Source of the DNA: Pseudomonas koreensis
GTDB lineage: Bacteria; Pseudomonadota; Gammaproteobacteria; Pseudomonadales; Pseudomonadaceae
Reading direction: 5' to 3'
Length of the DNA: 64,000 nt
Assembly (NCBI RefSeq): GCF_012986595.1
Contig: NZ_JAAQYM010000003.1
Coordinates: forward strand, 620,001-684,000
The notes beneath the pieces are model-generated. The model worked only from the letters and a program-made list of their open reading frames with translations, made no database searches and was not told the origin of the DNA. This document shows positions 28,202-42,120 of the stretch, piece by piece; positions within the stretch are counted from its first letter, which is position 1; each line of letters opens with the position of its first letter. The translations under genes were made by a program, and so were the position numbers.

Positions 28202-28229
28202 AAAAATCGCAGCCGAGGCTGCGATTTTT
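28202..28229 (-). terminator. Rho-independent terminator of glmS
   Basis: AAAAATCGCAGCC-GA-GGCTGCGATTTTT is a perfect 13-bp stem that yields a T-tract on either strand. It starts 27 bases after the glmS stop. Confidence 0.88.
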
Positions 28230-28290
28230 GCGGGTCATTATCAGCTGTGGATAACTTATTCCACCGTCACCGACTTCGCCAGGTTGCGCG
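28229..28290. other. Predicted unoccupied attTn7 (Tn7 attachment site)
   Basis: Tn7 and relatives recognise the 3' end of glmS and insert about 25 bp past its stop, which here is close to 28231 at the edge of the terminator. The glmS stop is followed by only 75 bp before the LysR gene, with no tns genes or Tn7 ends in view, so the site is apparently empty. The position is from family knowledge, not measured. Confidence 0.7.
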
Positions 28291-30088
28291 GCTGGTCGAC
28301 GTCGGTGCCTTTGAGCACGGCGACGTAGTACGACAGCAGTTGCAGCGGGATGGTGTAGAGGATTGGCGAAAGGATGTCGTGGATGTGCGGCATCTGCACC
28401 ACGTGGGTGCCTTCTCCGTTGGTCATCCCGGCCTTCTCGTCGGCGAACACAATCAGTTCTCCGCCACGGGCGCGGACTTCCTGCAGGTTGGACTTGAGCT
28501 TCTCCAGCAGTTCATTGTTCGGCGCAACAGTGACCACCGGCATGTCGTTATCCACAAGTGCCAACGGACCGTGTTTCAGCTCGCCGGCCGGATAGGCTTC
28601 GGCGTGGATGTAAGAGATTTCCTTGAGCTTCAAGGCGCCTTCCATTGCCACCGGGAATTGCGCGCCACGGCCGAGGAACAGGGTGTGGTTCTTCTCGGCG
28701 AACAGTTCGGAGATCTTTTCCACAGTGCTGTCCATCGCCAGCGCTTCGCCCAGACGGGTCGGCAAGCGACGCAGTTCTTCCACCAGCGTGGCTTCGACAT
28801 CTTTGCCCAGCGTGCCGTGCACTTGGCCCAACGACAGGGTCAGCAGCAACAGGCCGACCAGTTGCGTAGTGAACGCTTTGGTCGAGGCCACACCGATTTC
28901 ACGACCAGCCTGGGTCAACAGGGTCAGGTCGGATTCGCGCACCAGCGAGCTGATGCCGACGTTGCAGATCGCCAGGCTGGCGAGGAAGCCCAGCTCTTTG
29001 GCGTTACGCAGCGCGGCCAGGGTGTCGGCGGTTTCGCCGGACTGGGAGATCGTGACAAACAGGGTGTCCGGTTGCACCACCACCTTGCGGTAGCGGAACT
29101 CGCTGGCCACTTCGACCTGGCACGGAATGCCGGCCAGTTCTTCGAGCCAGTAACGGGCGACCATGCCGGCGTGGTAGCTGGTACCGCAGGCGACGATCTG
29201 CACGTTGCGCACTTTGGCGAACAGTTCGGCAGCCTGTGGACCGAACGCCTGAACCAGCACTTGGTTGGGGCTCAGACGACCTTCGAGGGTGCGCTGCACC
29301 ACGGACGGCTGCTCGTGGATTTCCTTGAGCATGTAGTGGCGGAACTCGCCTTTATCAGCGGCCTCGGCACCATCGCTGTACTGCACGGTCTGGCGCTCGA
29401 CGGTCTGACCGTTCACATCCCAGATCTGCACGCTATCGCGGCGAATTTCGGCGATATCGCCCTCTTCGAGGTACATGAAGCGGTCAGTAACCTGACGCAG
29501 GGCCAGCTGGTCGGACGCAAGGAAGTTCTCGCCCAGACCCAGGCCGATCACCAACGGGCTGCCACTGCGCGCGGCAACCAGGCGGTCCGGCTGATGTGCA
29601 TTGATCACGGCCAGACCGTAAGCACCGTGCAGTTCCTTGACGGTCGCTTTCAGTGCAACGGTCAGGTCAGGCTGATCCTTGAGTTTGTGGTTCAGCAGGT
29701 GCGCGATGACTTCGGTATCGGTGTCCGAAGTGAACACGTAACCCAACGCCTTGAGCTGCTCACGCAGGGCTTCGTGGTTCTCGATGATGCCGTTGTGCAC
29801 CACGGCGATGTCACCGGAGAAATGCGGGTGCGCATTACGCTCGCAAGGCGCGCCGTGGGTCGCCCAACGGGTGTGCGCGATACCGAGACGACCGACCAGC
29901 GGATGCTCAGCCAGCGCTGCTTCGAGTTCGCTGACCTTGCCCGGACGGCGCATGCGCTCAAGCTTTTCATCATTGGTGAAAACCGCTACACCGGCACTGT
30001 CATAGCCACGGTATTCGAGGCGCTTGAGGCCTTCGAGCAAGATAGCGGTGATATTACGTTCAGCAACCGCGCCGACAATTCCACACAT
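28256..30088 (-). CDS. glmS: Glutamine-fructose-6-phosphate aminotransferase (isomerizing)
   Basis: 610 residues, starting at [12 protein letters not shown] so that Cys2 becomes the N-terminal nucleophile after Met removal. The glutaminase domain covers about residues 1-240 ([22 protein letters not shown]). Two SIS isomerase domains follow ([22 protein letters not shown]). It makes glucosamine-6-phosphate from fructose-6-phosphate and glutamine, the first step to UDP-GlcNAc for peptidoglycan and LPS. It follows glmR by two bases. Its 3' end is the Tn7 target, and no ribozyme leader was seen, as expected outside Gram-positives. Confidence 0.98.
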   Translation of the reverse strand: MCGIVGAVAERNITAILLEGLKRLEYRGYDSAGVAVFTNDEKLERMRRPGKVSELEAALAEHPLVGRLGIAHTRWATHGAPCERNAHPHFSGDIAVVHNGIIENHEALREQLKALGYVFTSDTDTEVIAHLLNHKLKDQPDLTVALKATVKELHGAYGLAVINAHQPDRLVAARSGSPLVIGLGLGENFLASDQLALRQVTDRFMYLEEGDIAEIRRDSVQIWDVNGQTVERQTVQYSDGAEAADKGEFRHYMLKEIHEQPSVVQRTLEGRLSPNQVLVQAFGPQAAELFAKVRNVQIVACGTSYHAGMVARYWLEELAGIPCQVEVASEFRYRKVVVQPDTLFVTISQSGETADTLAALRNAKELGFLASLAICNVGISSLVRESDLTLLTQAGREIGVASTKAFTTQLVGLLLLTLSLGQVHGTLGKDVEATLVEELRRLPTRLGEALAMDSTVEKISELFAEKNHTLFLGRGAQFPVAMEGALKLKEISYIHAEAYPAGELKHGPLALVDNDMPVVTVAPNNELLEKLKSNLQEVRARGGELIVFADEKAGMTNGEGTHVVQMPHIHDILSPILYTIPLQLLSYYVAVLKGTDVDQPRNLAKSVTVE

Positions 30089-30090
30089 GC

Positions 30091-30867
30091 TTATTTCTCC
30101 TGACTGACAGCCGCGCAAATCACGGTGATACCGCGGGCCTGAATCTGATCGCGGGCCTCTTGTGGCAGGCGATCATCGGTAATGAGGGTATGGACGCTGC
30201 TCCACGGCAGCTCCAGGTTGGGAATCTTGCGACCGATCTTGTCGGCCTCGACCATCACGATGACTTCACGCGCCACGTCGGCCATCACCCGGCTCAGGCC
30301 AAGCAACTCGTTGAACGTGGTAGTGCCGCGCACCAGATCAATGCCATCGGCGCCGATAAACAACTGGTCGAAGTCGTAAGAGCGTAGTACCTGCTCGGCG
30401 ACCTGACCCTGAAAGGATTCTGAATGCGGATCCCAGGTGCCGCCGGTCATCAGCAACACCGGCTCGTGCTCGAGCTCGCTGAGGGCGTTGGCCACGTGCA
30501 GGGAGTTGGTCATGACCACCAGGCCCGGCTGTTGGCCAAGCTCGGGAATCATCGCAGCGGTGGTGCTGCCACTGTCGATGATGATGCGGGCGTGCTCGCG
30601 GATACGTTTGACGGCAGCGCGGGCAATCGCCTGTTTGTACTTCGAAACACTTTGGCCGGGTTCGGCAACCAATTCCTGCGGCATGGTGATCGCCCCGCCA
30701 TAACGGCGCAGCAACAGCCCATGGCTTTCCAGCGCTGCGAGATCTTTGCGGATCGTAACTTCGGAGGTTTCGAAACGCTTGGCCAATTCGTCCACACTGA
30801 CTTCGCCCTGCTCATTGAGCAAGGCGAGGATGTTGTGCCGGCGCTGGGGCGTGTTGCGTTTCGACAT
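30091..30867 (-). CDS. glmR: DeoR-family regulator GlmR
   Basis: 258 residues. The N-terminal DeoR helix-turn-helix is [20 protein letters not shown] with [16 protein letters not shown] as the recognition helix. The sugar-phosphate sensor domain has the [12 protein letters not shown] and [10 protein letters not shown] motifs typical of the family. In P. aeruginosa the gene upstream of glmS has this identity and its product affects amino-sugar metabolism. It probably senses an amino-sugar phosphate and adjusts glmS. It lies between glmU and glmS on the same strand. Confidence 0.92.
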   Translation of the reverse strand: MSKRNTPQRRHNILALLNEQGEVSVDELAKRFETSEVTIRKDLAALESHGLLLRRYGGAITMPQELVAEPGQSVSKYKQAIARAAVKRIREHARIIIDSGSTTAAMIPELGQQPGLVVMTNSLHVANALSELEHEPVLLMTGGTWDPHSESFQGQVAEQVLRSYDFDQLFIGADGIDLVRGTTTFNELLGLSRVMADVAREVIVMVEADKIGRKIPNLELPWSSVHTLITDDRLPQEARDQIQARGITVICAAVSQEK

Positions 30868-30943
30868 GGCTACTTAAGTTTCGATTCGAAAGATAACGGA
30901 AGCAATCAAAACCTATTGGCCATAAATCGTCAAGCCGTGTCGC

Positions 30944-30964
30944 AAAAAAAATCGCAACCTGCGA
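30944..30964 (-). terminator. Probable terminator of glmU
   Basis: On the minus strand TCGCA-GGT-TGCGA is followed by eight T residues, 61-81 bases beyond the glmU stop. The stem is short (5 bp), so efficiency is uncertain; a longer palindrome (CGACAGGACCTGTCG) just before it may help. Confidence 0.5.
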
Positions 30965-31024
30965 CAGGTCCTGTCGGAACTGCCGAGGCTGCGATCTCTT
31001 GGTCTTCAAGCCGCTGTGGATAAC

Positions 31025-32392
31025 TCAGCTCTTCTTGATCTTCTCCGGCCGCTTCCAGCCGTCGATGTTTCGCTGCCGCGCACGTCCTACCGCCAACTGC
31101 GCGTTATCCACATTCTGCGTGATGGTCGAGCCAGCAGCGGTGGTTGCACCGGAGGAGATATCCACAGGTGCTACCAACGAGTTGTTGGAACCGATGAACA
31201 CATCTTCGCCCAATACGGTTTTCCACTTGTTGGCGCCATCGTAGTTGCAGGTGATGGTGCCAGCGCCGATGTTGGTGCGCGCACCAATTTCTGCGTCGCC
31301 CAGGTAGGTCAAGTGCCCGGCCTTGGCACCCTCGCCCATGTGCGCGTTTTTCAGTTCGACAAAGTTACCTACATGGGCGCGGGCTTCAAGGACGGTGCCC
31401 GGCCGCAAGCGCGCGAATGGACCGGCATCGCTGCCTTCACCAAGAACGGCACCTTCGATATGACTGTTGGCCTTGATCACCACACCTTTGCGCAGGGTGC
31501 TGTCCTTGATCACGCAGTTCGGGCCGATCACCACGTCGTCTTCAATAACCACGTTGCCTTCAAGGATCACGTTGACGTCGATCAGCACATCGCGGCCAAC
31601 AGTCACTTCGCCACGCACATCGAAACGCGCCGGATCGCGCAAGGTCACACCTTGTGCCATCAGACGGCGGCCGGCACGCAGCTGGTAATGACGCTCCAGT
31701 TCCGCCAATTGCTTGCGATCGTTGGCGCCCTGCACTTCCATCGGATCGTGCGGCTGCTCAGTAGCAACCACCAGGCCGTCGTTGACGGCCATCTCGATCA
31801 CGTCGGTCAAGTAGTACTCGCCCTGCGCGTTGTTGTTCGACAGGCGGCTCATCCAGTCGGCCAGACGATTGGCCGGAACGGCGAGAATGCCGGTATTGCC
31901 TTCGGTGATTGCGCGCTGAGCTTCACTGGCATCTTTATGCTCGACGATGGCAGCGACCTTGCCGTCAGCGTCACGCACGATGCGTCCGTAACCGGTCGGG
32001 TCGTCCAGCTCGACGGTCAACAGACCCATCTGTCCCGGCACGACATGCTTTAGCAGGCGCTGCAGGGTTTCGACTTCGATCAGCGGCACGTCACCGTAAA
32101 GAATCAGTACCGTGTCGGCGGTAATGAACGGAACAGCCTGAGCGGTCGCATGACCTGTGCCGAGCTGTTTGTCCTGCAGCACAAAATTCAGGTCATCGGC
32201 CGCCAGGCGCTCGCGCACTGCATCGGCACCGTGACCGATGACCACGTGGATGCGCTGCGGATCAAGCTGCCGCGCGCTGTGGATAACATGACCCAGCATG
32301 GAATTGCCGGCAACCGGATGCAGCACTTTAGGCAACGCCGAACGCATGCGGGTGCCTTGACCGGCCGCGAGAATAACGATTTCGAGAGACAT
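31025..32392 (-). CDS. glmU: Bifunctional GlmU: glucosamine-1-phosphate N-acetyltransferase / UDP-GlcNAc pyrophosphorylase
   Basis: 455 residues. The N-terminal uridyltransferase has the [17 protein letters not shown] signature at about residues 7-23. The C-terminal half is a left-handed beta-helix of hexapeptide repeats ([20 protein letters not shown] onward), which binds acetyl-CoA, with the catalytic His region [19 protein letters not shown]. It completes UDP-GlcNAc synthesis after GlmS and GlmM. It is followed by glmR and glmS on the same strand but after a probable terminator, so it is likely a separate transcript. Confidence 0.98.
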   Translation of the reverse strand: MSLEIVILAAGQGTRMRSALPKVLHPVAGNSMLGHVIHSARQLDPQRIHVVIGHGADAVRERLAADDLNFVLQDKQLGTGHATAQAVPFITADTVLILYGDVPLIEVETLQRLLKHVVPGQMGLLTVELDDPTGYGRIVRDADGKVAAIVEHKDASEAQRAITEGNTGILAVPANRLADWMSRLSNNNAQGEYYLTDVIEMAVNDGLVVATEQPHDPMEVQGANDRKQLAELERHYQLRAGRRLMAQGVTLRDPARFDVRGEVTVGRDVLIDVNVILEGNVVIEDDVVIGPNCVIKDSTLRKGVVIKANSHIEGAVLGEGSDAGPFARLRPGTVLEARAHVGNFVELKNAHMGEGAKAGHLTYLGDAEIGARTNIGAGTITCNYDGANKWKTVLGEDVFIGSNNSLVAPVDISSGATTAAGSTITQNVDNAQLAVGRARQRNIDGWKRPEKIKKS

Positions 32393-32452
32393 GACTGGCT
32401 ACCAATCCTGGGTGGTCAGCAACTGCGACCGGGGTTGTAAAAATAGGAAAAG

Positions 32453-32482
32453 AAAAAAGGGTAGCCGAGGCTACCCTTTTTT
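32453..32482 (-). terminator. Rho-independent terminator of the atp operon
   Basis: AAAAAAGGGTAGCC-GA-GGCTACCCTTTTTT is a perfect 14-bp stem beginning 28 bases after the atpC stop codon. It forms a T-tract on both strands and ends the ATP synthase operon. Confidence 0.93.
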
Positions 32483-32510
32483 ATCAATCGCACAACAAGC
32501 GGCTGACGGA

Positions 32511-32936
32511 TTAACCGCCAAACTTCTTGCGGATCTGCTGGACGGTACGCAGCTGAGCTGCGGCCTCGGCCAGACGTGCGGACGCAGCTCCGTAATCGAA
32601 ATCTGCGCTCTTCTCGTGCAGAGCAGCCTCGGCAGCCTTGAGAGCTGCTTGAGCCTGAGCTTCATCCAGGTCGGCGGCACGTTGCACGGTATCGGCAAGC
32701 ACCTTGACCATGTTCGGCTGAACCTCGAGGAAACCACCGGAGATGTAGAACACCTCGGCTTCCCCGCCTTGCTTGATCAGGCGGATCGGACCTGGCTTCA
32801 GATTAGTGATCAGCGGCGCGTGACCCAGAGCGATACCAAGATCACCCAGTGCACCGTGCGCAATCACCATCTCGACCAGGCCGGAAAAGATTTCCCCTTC
32901 CGCGCTGACGATATCGCAATGGACTGTCATAGCCAT
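32511..32936 (-). CDS. atpC: ATP synthase F1 subunit epsilon
   Basis: 141 residues, normal for Pseudomonas. The N-terminal beta-sandwich runs through about residue 85 ([42 protein letters not shown]), followed by a C-terminal Ala-rich helical hairpin. It belongs to the central stalk, couples rotation to catalysis and inhibits ATP hydrolysis. It is the last gene of the atpIBEFHAGDC operon. Confidence 0.98.
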   Translation of the reverse strand: MAMTVHCDIVSAEGEIFSGLVEMVIAHGALGDLGIALGHAPLITNLKPGPIRLIKQGGEAEVFYISGGFLEVQPNMVKVLADTVQRAADLDEAQAQAALKAAEAALHEKSADFDYGAASARLAEAAAQLRTVQQIRKKFGG

Positions 32937-32981
32937 CTGATTGCCTCAACCTAAATTAGCGCCCGTTGCCGGGCGCCGGGA

Positions 32982-34388
<1,407 letters not shown>

Positions 34389-35249
34389 TTAAACCGCGGC
34401 AGCGCCGCCGACGATTTCCGAGATCTCTTGGGTGATCGCAGCCTGACGCGCCTTGTTGTAGATCAGCTGCAAATCGCTGATCAAATCACCGGCGTTGTCG
34501 GTAGCGTTCTTCATCGCGATCATCCGCGCAGCTTGTTCAGCCGCGTTGTTCTCGACCACCGCCTGGTAGACCTGCGACTCCACGTAACGCACCATCAAGC
34601 CGTCAAGCAGCTCTTTGGCATCCGGTTCGTAGAGATAGTCCCAGTGGTGCTTGAGTTCTTGATCCGGGGTCGCCACCAGTGGAATCAACTGCTCCACGGT
34701 AGGCTGTTGCGTCATGGTGTTGATGAACTTGTTGGACACCACGGACAGGCGGTCAATACGGCCATCCAGGTAGGCATCCAGCATCACCTTGACGCTGCCG
34801 ATCAGATCATTGATCGACGGCTCTTCACCCAGGTGGCTGATAGCTGCAACGACGTTACCGCCGAAGTTGCGGAAAAAGGCCGCACCCTTGCTACCCACGA
34901 CACACAGATCAATCTCGACGCCGTTTTCGCGGTTTACCGCCATGTCCTTGACCAGGGCCTTGAACAGGTTGGTGTTCAAGCCGCCGCACAAACCACGGTC
35001 ACTGCTCACGACGACATAACCGACGCGCTTTACTTCGCGGTCGATCATGAACGGGTGGCGGTATTCCGGGTTGGCGTTGGCCAGATGCCCAATTACCTGG
35101 CGGATACGCTCCGCATAAGGACGGCTAGCAGCCATGCGCATTTGTGCCTTGCGCATTTTGCTGACCGCCACTTTTTCCATGGCGCTGGTAATCTTTTGCG
35201 TGCTTTTGATGCTCGCAATCTTACTGCGAATCTCTTTTGCGCCTGCCAT
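34389..35249 (-). CDS. atpG: ATP synthase F1 subunit gamma
   Basis: 286 residues. The terminal coiled-coil helices are visible: N-terminal [20 protein letters not shown], and C-terminal [19 protein letters not shown]. The central Rossmann-like domain has [13 protein letters not shown]. It is the rotating shaft inside the alpha3-beta3 head. Confidence 0.98.
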   Translation of the reverse strand: MAGAKEIRSKIASIKSTQKITSAMEKVAVSKMRKAQMRMAASRPYAERIRQVIGHLANANPEYRHPFMIDREVKRVGYVVVSSDRGLCGGLNTNLFKALVKDMAVNRENGVEIDLCVVGSKGAAFFRNFGGNVVAAISHLGEEPSINDLIGSVKVMLDAYLDGRIDRLSVVSNKFINTMTQQPTVEQLIPLVATPDQELKHHWDYLYEPDAKELLDGLMVRYVESQVYQAVVENNAAEQAARMIAMKNATDNAGDLISDLQLIYNKARQAAITQEISEIVGGAAAV

Positions 35250-35299
35250 GTAACACCTATCAGGTTAGCAAGCGGGAGCCTCGCGGCTCCCGCTGCGGC

Positions 35300-36844
35300 T
35301 TACCAGGTTTGGGTGGCCTTGAACTTCTCGATACCAGCTTTCATGCCAGCGTCGATTTCGTCATTGAAGTCACCTTTAACGTTGATCTTGGCCATCAAAT
35401 CGGCGTGATCGCGGTTGAAGAAAGCAATCAGCGCTTGTTCGAAGCTGCCGATCTTGGCGATTTCAATGTCAGTCAGGAACCCACGCTCAGCGGCATACAG
35501 CGACAGCGCCATGTCAGCGATCGACATTGGTGCGTATTGCTTCTGCTTCATCAGCTCGGTAACGCGCTGACCATGCTCAAGTTGCTTACGGGTCGCTTCG
35601 TCCAGGTCAGAAGCGAACTGGGCGAATGCCGCCAGTTCACGGTACTGAGCCAGAGCGGTACGGATACCACCGGACAGCTTCTTGATGATCTTGGTCTGAG
35701 CGGCACCACCCACACGGGATACCGAAACACCGGCGTTCACTGCAGGGCGGATGCCCGAGTTGAACATGGCCGATTCCAGGAAGATCTGACCGTCGGTGAT
35801 GGAAATCACGTTGGTCGGAACGAACGCGGAAACGTCGCCAGCCTGGGTTTCGATGATCGGCAGTGCGGTCAGGGAACCGGTTTTGCCGGTCACTGCGCCG
35901 TTGGTGAACTTCTCTACGTACTCTTCCGAAACGCGGGATGCGCGCTCCAGCAGACGGGAGTGGAGATAGAACACGTCGCCTGGGTAAGCTTCACGGCCTG
36001 GTGGACGGCGCAGCAGCAGGGAAATCTGGCGGTAAGCCACTGCTTGCTTGGACAGATCGTCATAAACGATCAGCGCGTCTTCACCGCGGTCGCGGAAGAA
36101 TTCACCCATGGTGCAACCGGAGTACGGTGCCAGGAATTGCAGCGCAGGAGATTCCGAAGCACTGGCAGCCACGATGATCGTGTTGGCCAGGGCGCCGTTT
36201 TCTTCCAGCTTGCGAACCACGTTGGCGATGGTCGATTGTTTCTGACCGATCGCTACGTAGACGCAGAAAATGCCGCTGTCTTTCTGGTTGATGATCGCGT
36301 CGATCGCCAGAGCGGTTTTACCGATCTGACGGTCACCGATGATCAGCTCACGCTGGCCACGGCCGACAGGAATCATGGCATCGACAGCCTTGTAGCCAGT
36401 CTGTACAGGCTGGTCTACCGACTTACGCCAGATCACGCCCGGAGCAACTTTCTCGACCGCGTCGGTCTCGGTGTTGCCCAGTGGACCTTTGCCGTCAACA
36501 GGGTTACCCAGTGCGTCGACTACGCGACCCAGCAGTTCCTTACCAACCGGAACTTCGAGGATGCGGCCAGTGCACTTGGCGCTCATGCCTTCAGCCAGAC
36601 TGGTGTATGCGCCCAATACAACGGCACCTACGGAGTCTTGCTCCAGGTTGAGGGCCATACCGTAGACGCCGCCCGGAAACTCGATCATCTCGCCGTACAT
36701 GACGTCGGCCAGACCGTGAATCCGCACGATGCCGTCAGATACGCTGACGACAGTGCCTTCGTTACGGGCTTGGGAGGTCACATCGAGCTTGTCGATGCGG
36801 CCCTTGATAATTTCACTTATTTCGGAAGGATTGAGTTGCTGCAT
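35300..36844 (-). CDS. atpA: ATP synthase F1 subunit alpha
   Basis: 514 residues. It contains the nucleotide-binding loop GDRQIGKT near residue 170 and the family signature [17 protein letters not shown]. The N-terminal segment [18 protein letters not shown] contacts the delta subunit. It carries the non-catalytic nucleotide sites of F1. Confidence 0.99.
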   Translation of the reverse strand: MQQLNPSEISEIIKGRIDKLDVTSQARNEGTVVSVSDGIVRIHGLADVMYGEMIEFPGGVYGMALNLEQDSVGAVVLGAYTSLAEGMSAKCTGRILEVPVGKELLGRVVDALGNPVDGKGPLGNTETDAVEKVAPGVIWRKSVDQPVQTGYKAVDAMIPVGRGQRELIIGDRQIGKTALAIDAIINQKDSGIFCVYVAIGQKQSTIANVVRKLEENGALANTIIVAASASESPALQFLAPYSGCTMGEFFRDRGEDALIVYDDLSKQAVAYRQISLLLRRPPGREAYPGDVFYLHSRLLERASRVSEEYVEKFTNGAVTGKTGSLTALPIIETQAGDVSAFVPTNVISITDGQIFLESAMFNSGIRPAVNAGVSVSRVGGAAQTKIIKKLSGGIRTALAQYRELAAFAQFASDLDEATRKQLEHGQRVTELMKQKQYAPMSIADMALSLYAAERGFLTDIEIAKIGSFEQALIAFFNRDHADLMAKINVKGDFNDEIDAGMKAGIEKFKATQTW

Positions 36845-36865
36845 TGCTCTGCTGCCCCTTCAAAC

Positions 36866-37402
36866 TCAAGATTTCAATGCTTCGGCAAGTTTCGCGATTT
36901 TTCCGCGAATCGAGCCATCGATAACCAGGTCGCCGGCGCGGATCACGACACCACCAATTAAGGCAGCGTCCTCCGCAACTTGCAGGCGCACTTCCCGGTT
37001 GAGTCGTGCACTGAGAACCTTGGCGAGTTTGTCTTGCTGTTCTTGGTTCAATGCAAAAGCACTGGTCACTTCAACGTCTACCGATTTCTCTTGTTCGGCC
37101 TTGTACAGGTCGAAAAGAGCGGCGATCTCCGGCAGAAGCGGGAGACGGTCGTTTTCGGCAACGACATTGATGAAATTCTGTGCCTTGGCATCAAACTTGT
37201 CGCCGCACACGTCAATGAACGTGGCGGCCTTTTCTGCGCTCGTCAGTCGCGGGGCCTTGAGCACGCGCTGCATGGTGTCGTCTTGCGACACCGCTGCTGC
37301 CAGGCCGAGCATGGCTGACCAATTGGCCAGTTGCTGGTGGGCCTGAGCGTGCTCGAAGGCCGCCTTAGCGTAAGGTCGGGCCAACGTGGTCAGTTCTGCC
37401 AT
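36866..37402 (-). CDS. atpH: ATP synthase F1 subunit delta
   Basis: 178 residues. The helical N-terminal domain ([19 protein letters not shown]) binds the top of alpha, and the C-terminal part ([20 protein letters not shown]) has the delta-subunit signature. It links F1 to the b-subunit stator. Confidence 0.98.
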   Translation of the reverse strand: MAELTTLARPYAKAAFEHAQAHQQLANWSAMLGLAAAVSQDDTMQRVLKAPRLTSAEKAATFIDVCGDKFDAKAQNFINVVAENDRLPLLPEIAALFDLYKAEQEKSVDVEVTSAFALNQEQQDKLAKVLSARLNREVRLQVAEDAALIGGVVIRAGDLVIDGSIRGKIAKLAEALKS

Positions 37403-37414
37403 GATCGCCCTCGC

Positions 37415-37885
37415 TTAGATTTCAGCAGCCAGTTGGTTAACCAGCTCTGCGTGCGCGTTTTGATCGATTGTGGCACCCAGGATCTTCTCGGCGCCGCCGA
37501 CAGCCAGCAAGCCCACTTGGGCGCGCAGCTTGTCTTTGACACTGTTCAGTTCCTGTTCGATCTCGGCTTGAGCCTGAACCTTCACACGGTCAGCGTCGAT
37601 ACGGGCTTTTTCAACAGCCTCTTCAACGATCTGGTTACCGCGTTTCTTGGCTTGCTCGATGATTTCAGCTGCCTGAGCTTTCGCTTCGCGCAGTTGCTGA
37701 CCCGCTTTCTCTTGGGCCAACTCCAGGTCGCGAGCTGCTCGGCTGGCAGCGTCCAGACCATCAGCGATCTTCTTTTGACGTTCGTGCAGAGCCGCAATGA
37801 CCGGAGGCCATACGAACTTCATGCAGAACAGTACAAAAATCAGGAACGCAACGGACTGGCCAATCAGGGTCGCATTAATGTTCAC
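37415..37885 (-). CDS. atpF: ATP synthase F0 subunit b
   Basis: 156 residues. One N-terminal membrane helix ([20 protein letters not shown]) is followed by a long charged helix ([20 protein letters not shown] onward) that forms the peripheral stalk as a dimer. It lies between atpE and atpH. Confidence 0.98.
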   Translation of the reverse strand: MNINATLIGQSVAFLIFVLFCMKFVWPPVIAALHERQKKIADGLDAASRAARDLELAQEKAGQQLREAKAQAAEIIEQAKKRGNQIVEEAVEKARIDADRVKVQAQAEIEQELNSVKDKLRAQVGLLAVGGAEKILGATIDQNAHAELVNQLAAEI

Positions 37886-37944
37886 GCCAACACCTCGCAG
37901 TTACGTTGTCCATCACATCAAATTACTCGGAAGAATCCGGGTAA

Positions 37945-38217
<273 letters not shown>

Positions 38218-38289
38218 TTACGTCGTATGGTTTAGGTTTTTTAGATTAAAGCGGTAAAACAAATCGTTTCAGAGGCCCGGTTAAGAGCC

Positions 38290-38311
38290 CCCTCCCGTTT
38301 GACAGGGAGGG
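38290..38311 (-). other. Hairpin in the atpB-atpE intergenic gap
   Basis: A 7-bp GC-rich stem (CCCTCCC/GGGAGGG) with an 8-base loop lies between atpB and atpE, the longest gap in the operon. It is not followed by a T-tract. It might influence mRNA processing or the high translation that atpE needs, which is inference. Confidence 0.45.
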
Positions 38312-38335
38312 ACATCAGATCAGCCGAGGCTGCTC

Positions 38336-39629
<1,294 letters not shown>

Positions 39630-39706
39630 CACGTTTGCTCTCCAATGGTCGGCTGCCAGAATTCAATAACTTGGCATAATTTGTGCCGACAAAATGCGCG
39701 CAGAGT

Positions 39707-39728
39707 ATAGGGGCGGTTCTGCCCCTAT
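39707..39728 (-). terminator. Possible hairpin terminator after parB
   Basis: ATAGGGGC-GGTTCT-GCCCCTAT is a perfect 8-bp stem, 50 bases past the parB stop and upstream of atpI. It lacks a T-tract on the minus strand, so it may only partly separate the parAB and atp transcripts. Confidence 0.4.
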
Positions 39729-39777
39729 TCAACTGTCAGGTAGTGATTTCCGACTGCGCGCTACATGAGGAAATGTT

Positions 39778-40650
39778 TCAGCGGATGTGTGCGAGCACAC
39801 CTTGAAGCTCATCGAGCGAGTTATAACCGATGACCAGCTGACCCTTTCCCTTCTTGCCATGGCGAATCTGCACCGCAGAGCCTAGGCGCTCGGCCAGACG
39901 CTGTTCGAGACGAGCGATGTCCGGGTCAGGTTTGGCCGCTTCAACAGGTTCCGGTTTGCCACTGAGCCACTGGCGAACCAGTGCTTCAGTCTGGCGCACG
40001 GTGAGGCCGCGTGCGACAACATGTCGCGCCCCTTCCACCTGCTGATTGTCCGGCAGACCGAGCAAAGCACGGGCGTGACCCATTTCCAGGTCGCCATGCG
40101 ACAGCATGGTCTTGATGACTTCGGGCAGTGCAATAAGCCGCAACAGGTTAGCCACAGTCACGCGGGACTTACCCACAGCCTCGGCAACCTGTTGTTGAGT
40201 GAGCTGGAACTCCTGCTGCAGACGCTGCAAGGCGACGGCTTCCTCGATCGGGTTCAGGTCTTCACGCTGGATGTTCTCGATCAGCGCAATGGCGATCGCG
40301 GTTTCATCCGGCACATCGCGGACCATGGCCGGAATGGTTTCCTGGCCAGCCTGCTGGCTGGCGCGCCAGCGGCGTTCGCCGGCAATGATTTCGAAGCGGC
40401 CACCGCCAATCGGGCGAACCACGATCGGCTGCATCACGCCTTGCGCCTTGATCGACTGCGCCAGCTCTTCCAGCGCCTGCGGATCCATGTCGCGACGTGG
40501 CTGGTATTTGCCACGCTGCAGCAGATCCAGCGGCAGGTGTTGCAGTTCACGGGTATCAGCCTGCGCCGCCTGTTCTTCCAGCGCGCTGACGGTCGGACCA
40601 CTCAACAGTGCATCCAGTCCACGTCCGAGACCTCGTTTCTTGACGGCCAT
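39778..40650 (-). CDS. parB: Chromosome partitioning protein ParB
   Basis: 290 residues. The N-terminus MAVKKRGLGRGLDALLSG is the ParA-interacting region. GERRWRASQQAG is the CTP-binding (arginine-rich) motif, and the helix-turn-helix QQQVAEAVGKSRVTVANLLR recognises parS. The C-terminal dimer domain ends LVIGYNSLDELQGVLAHI. ParB loads at parS and spreads as a CTP-dependent clamp. A perfect parS lies 16 kb away in recF. Confidence 0.97.
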   Translation of the reverse strand: MAVKKRGLGRGLDALLSGPTVSALEEQAAQADTRELQHLPLDLLQRGKYQPRRDMDPQALEELAQSIKAQGVMQPIVVRPIGGGRFEIIAGERRWRASQQAGQETIPAMVRDVPDETAIAIALIENIQREDLNPIEEAVALQRLQQEFQLTQQQVAEAVGKSRVTVANLLRLIALPEVIKTMLSHGDLEMGHARALLGLPDNQQVEGARHVVARGLTVRQTEALVRQWLSGKPEPVEAAKPDPDIARLEQRLAERLGSAVQIRHGKKGKGQLVIGYNSLDELQGVLAHIR

Positions 40651-40659
40651 GGGGATTCC

Positions 40660-41457
40660 TTAAGTTGGCTGGGCAGCGGCGATGCGTGAATTTTTGCGTT
40701 GACGGCGAACCATCTCGCCCGCCAAAGCCAGATAGGCCAGCGCGCCACGCGATTGCTTGTCGTAGGCCAGTGCCGGCATACCGTAACTCGGCGCTTCGGC
40801 CAGGCGAATGTTGCGCGGGATCACGGTGTCGTACAGCTGTTCGCCAAAGTGTTCCTTGAGCTGTGCCGAAACATCGTTCATCAGGCTCAGACGCGGGTCG
40901 TACATGGTCCGCAGCAAACCTTCGACCTTGAGGTTCGGGTTCAGCAGTTCGGCGATGCGCTTGATGTTATCCACAAGGTCGCTCAAACCTTCGAGCGCAA
41001 AGTATTCGCACTGCATGGGGATAATCACCCCGTCAGCGGCGACCAGTGCGTTCAGCGTGAGCATCGACAGCGACGGCGGGCAGTCGATCAAAATGTAATC
41101 GTAGTTTTCACGGATCGGCGCCAGCGCGCTGCGCAGACGGCTTTCCTTCATCTGCATTTCCAGCAGGACCACTTCGGCCGCGGTCAGATCGCGGTTGGCC
41201 GGAAGCAGTTGATAACCGCCATGCTCGGAGTAGTGCATGGCCTGGGCCAGATCGCATTCGCCGATCAGCAGGTCATAGACCGAGTTTTCCAGGCCATGTT
41301 TATCCACACCGCTACCCATGGTGGCGTTGCCCTGTGGATCGAGATCGATCAACAGCACCCGGCGCTTGGTCGCGACCAGGGATGCTGCGAGGTTGATACA
41401 GGTGGTGGTCTTGCCCACACCACCCTTCTGGTTCGCTATCGCGAATACCTTAGCCAT
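40660..41457 (-). CDS. parA: Chromosome partitioning ATPase ParA (Soj)
   Basis: 265 residues from ATG 41457 (MAKVFAIANQ); a longer frame from 41475 is less likely. The deviant Walker A box KGGVGKT is at residues 11-17, with IDLDPQGN and IDCPPS as the A' and B motifs. It forms ATP-dependent gradients on the nucleoid that move ParB-parS complexes. Nine bases separate it from parB. Two exact DnaA boxes lie inside the gene (40967 and 41300). Confidence 0.97.
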   Translation of the reverse strand: MAKVFAIANQKGGVGKTTTCINLAASLVATKRRVLLIDLDPQGNATMGSGVDKHGLENSVYDLLIGECDLAQAMHYSEHGGYQLLPANRDLTAAEVVLLEMQMKESRLRSALAPIRENYDYILIDCPPSLSMLTLNALVAADGVIIPMQCEYFALEGLSDLVDNIKRIAELLNPNLKVEGLLRTMYDPRLSLMNDVSAQLKEHFGEQLYDTVIPRNIRLAEAPSYGMPALAYDKQSRGALAYLALAGEMVRRQRKNSRIAAAQPT

Positions 41458-41475
41458 TCTTGCTTGTGTTCCCAA

Positions 41476-42120
41476 TCATGCCGTGCGGCGCAGTATCAGC
41501 AGATGGCGTTGGCCTTGGCAACCGGGTACGGCCAGGGCGTGTTCGCTATCGAGTTTGAAGTCTGCCGGCAATGCTACCAGCTCATCGGCCGGATGAACGC
41601 CCTTCATTGCCAGCCAGCGCGTATCGGCATCGCCGAGGTGGCGAGTCCAGTTTGTGAAGTTTTCCATGCTGCTGAACGCCCGGGAAATGATCCCGTTGAA
41701 CGGCTCGGCAGGCTGGAACGCTTCGACGCGACTGTGGATAACTTGCAGGTTATCCAGTTTGAGTTCGAGTTTGACCTGGGTCAGAAAGCGGGTTTTCTTG
41801 CCGTTGCTGTCCAGACAGGTCACTTGCGAGTCCGGATCCAGGATCGCCAACGGGATCCCCGGCATGCCGCCGCCGCTGCCGACATCGAGCCAGCGACCGT
41901 TTTCGATGAATGACATCACGCTCAGGCTGTCGAGCAAATGGCGCGAAACCATTTCGTCAGGATCGCGGACTGCGGTCAGGTTGTAGGCCTGGTTCCATTT
42001 GATCAACAGGGCCAGGTAACCCAGCAACAATTCGTGCTGGGCGGCGCTGAGATTGACACCGAGCTCGCGGGCTCCTGTGGATAACTCTTCGGCGTGTTGC
42101 GAAGTGACCTTAGAACTCAA
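41476..42120 (-). CDS. rsmG: 16S rRNA (guanine527-N7)-methyltransferase
   Basis: 214 residues. The SAM-binding motif is [17 protein letters not shown], following the [22 protein letters not shown] segment characteristic of RsmG (GidB). It methylates G527 of 16S rRNA, and loss gives low-level streptomycin resistance in many bacteria. It overlaps the mnmG stop by four bases and precedes parA, a conserved order. Exact DnaA boxes occur at 41733 and 42076. Confidence 0.97.
   Translation of the reverse strand: MSSKVTSQHAEELSTGARELGVNLSAAQHELLLGYLALLIKWNQAYNLTAVRDPDEMVSRHLLDSLSVMSFIENGRWLDVGSGGGMPGIPLAILDPDSQVTCLDSNGKKTRFLTQVKLELKLDNLQVIHSRVEAFQPAEPFNGIISRAFSSMENFTNWTRHLGDADTRWLAMKGVHPADELVALPADFKLDSEHALAVPGCQGQRHLLILRRTA

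Noticed and set aside
28381..28410. Possible second parS (CACCACGTGGGTG) inside glmS
   Set aside because: Only the central CCACGTGG matches; the outer GTT/AAC arms are absent.
27296..30103. 935-codon plus-strand open frame opposite glmS and the LysR gene
   Set aside because: It is antisense to two well-supported genes and shows no domain or natural composition; long shadow frames are common in GC-rich coding DNA.
28256..30160. glmS ribozyme/riboswitch
   Set aside because: Only two bases separate glmR and glmS, leaving no room for the leader, and the ribozyme is typical of Gram-positive bacteria.
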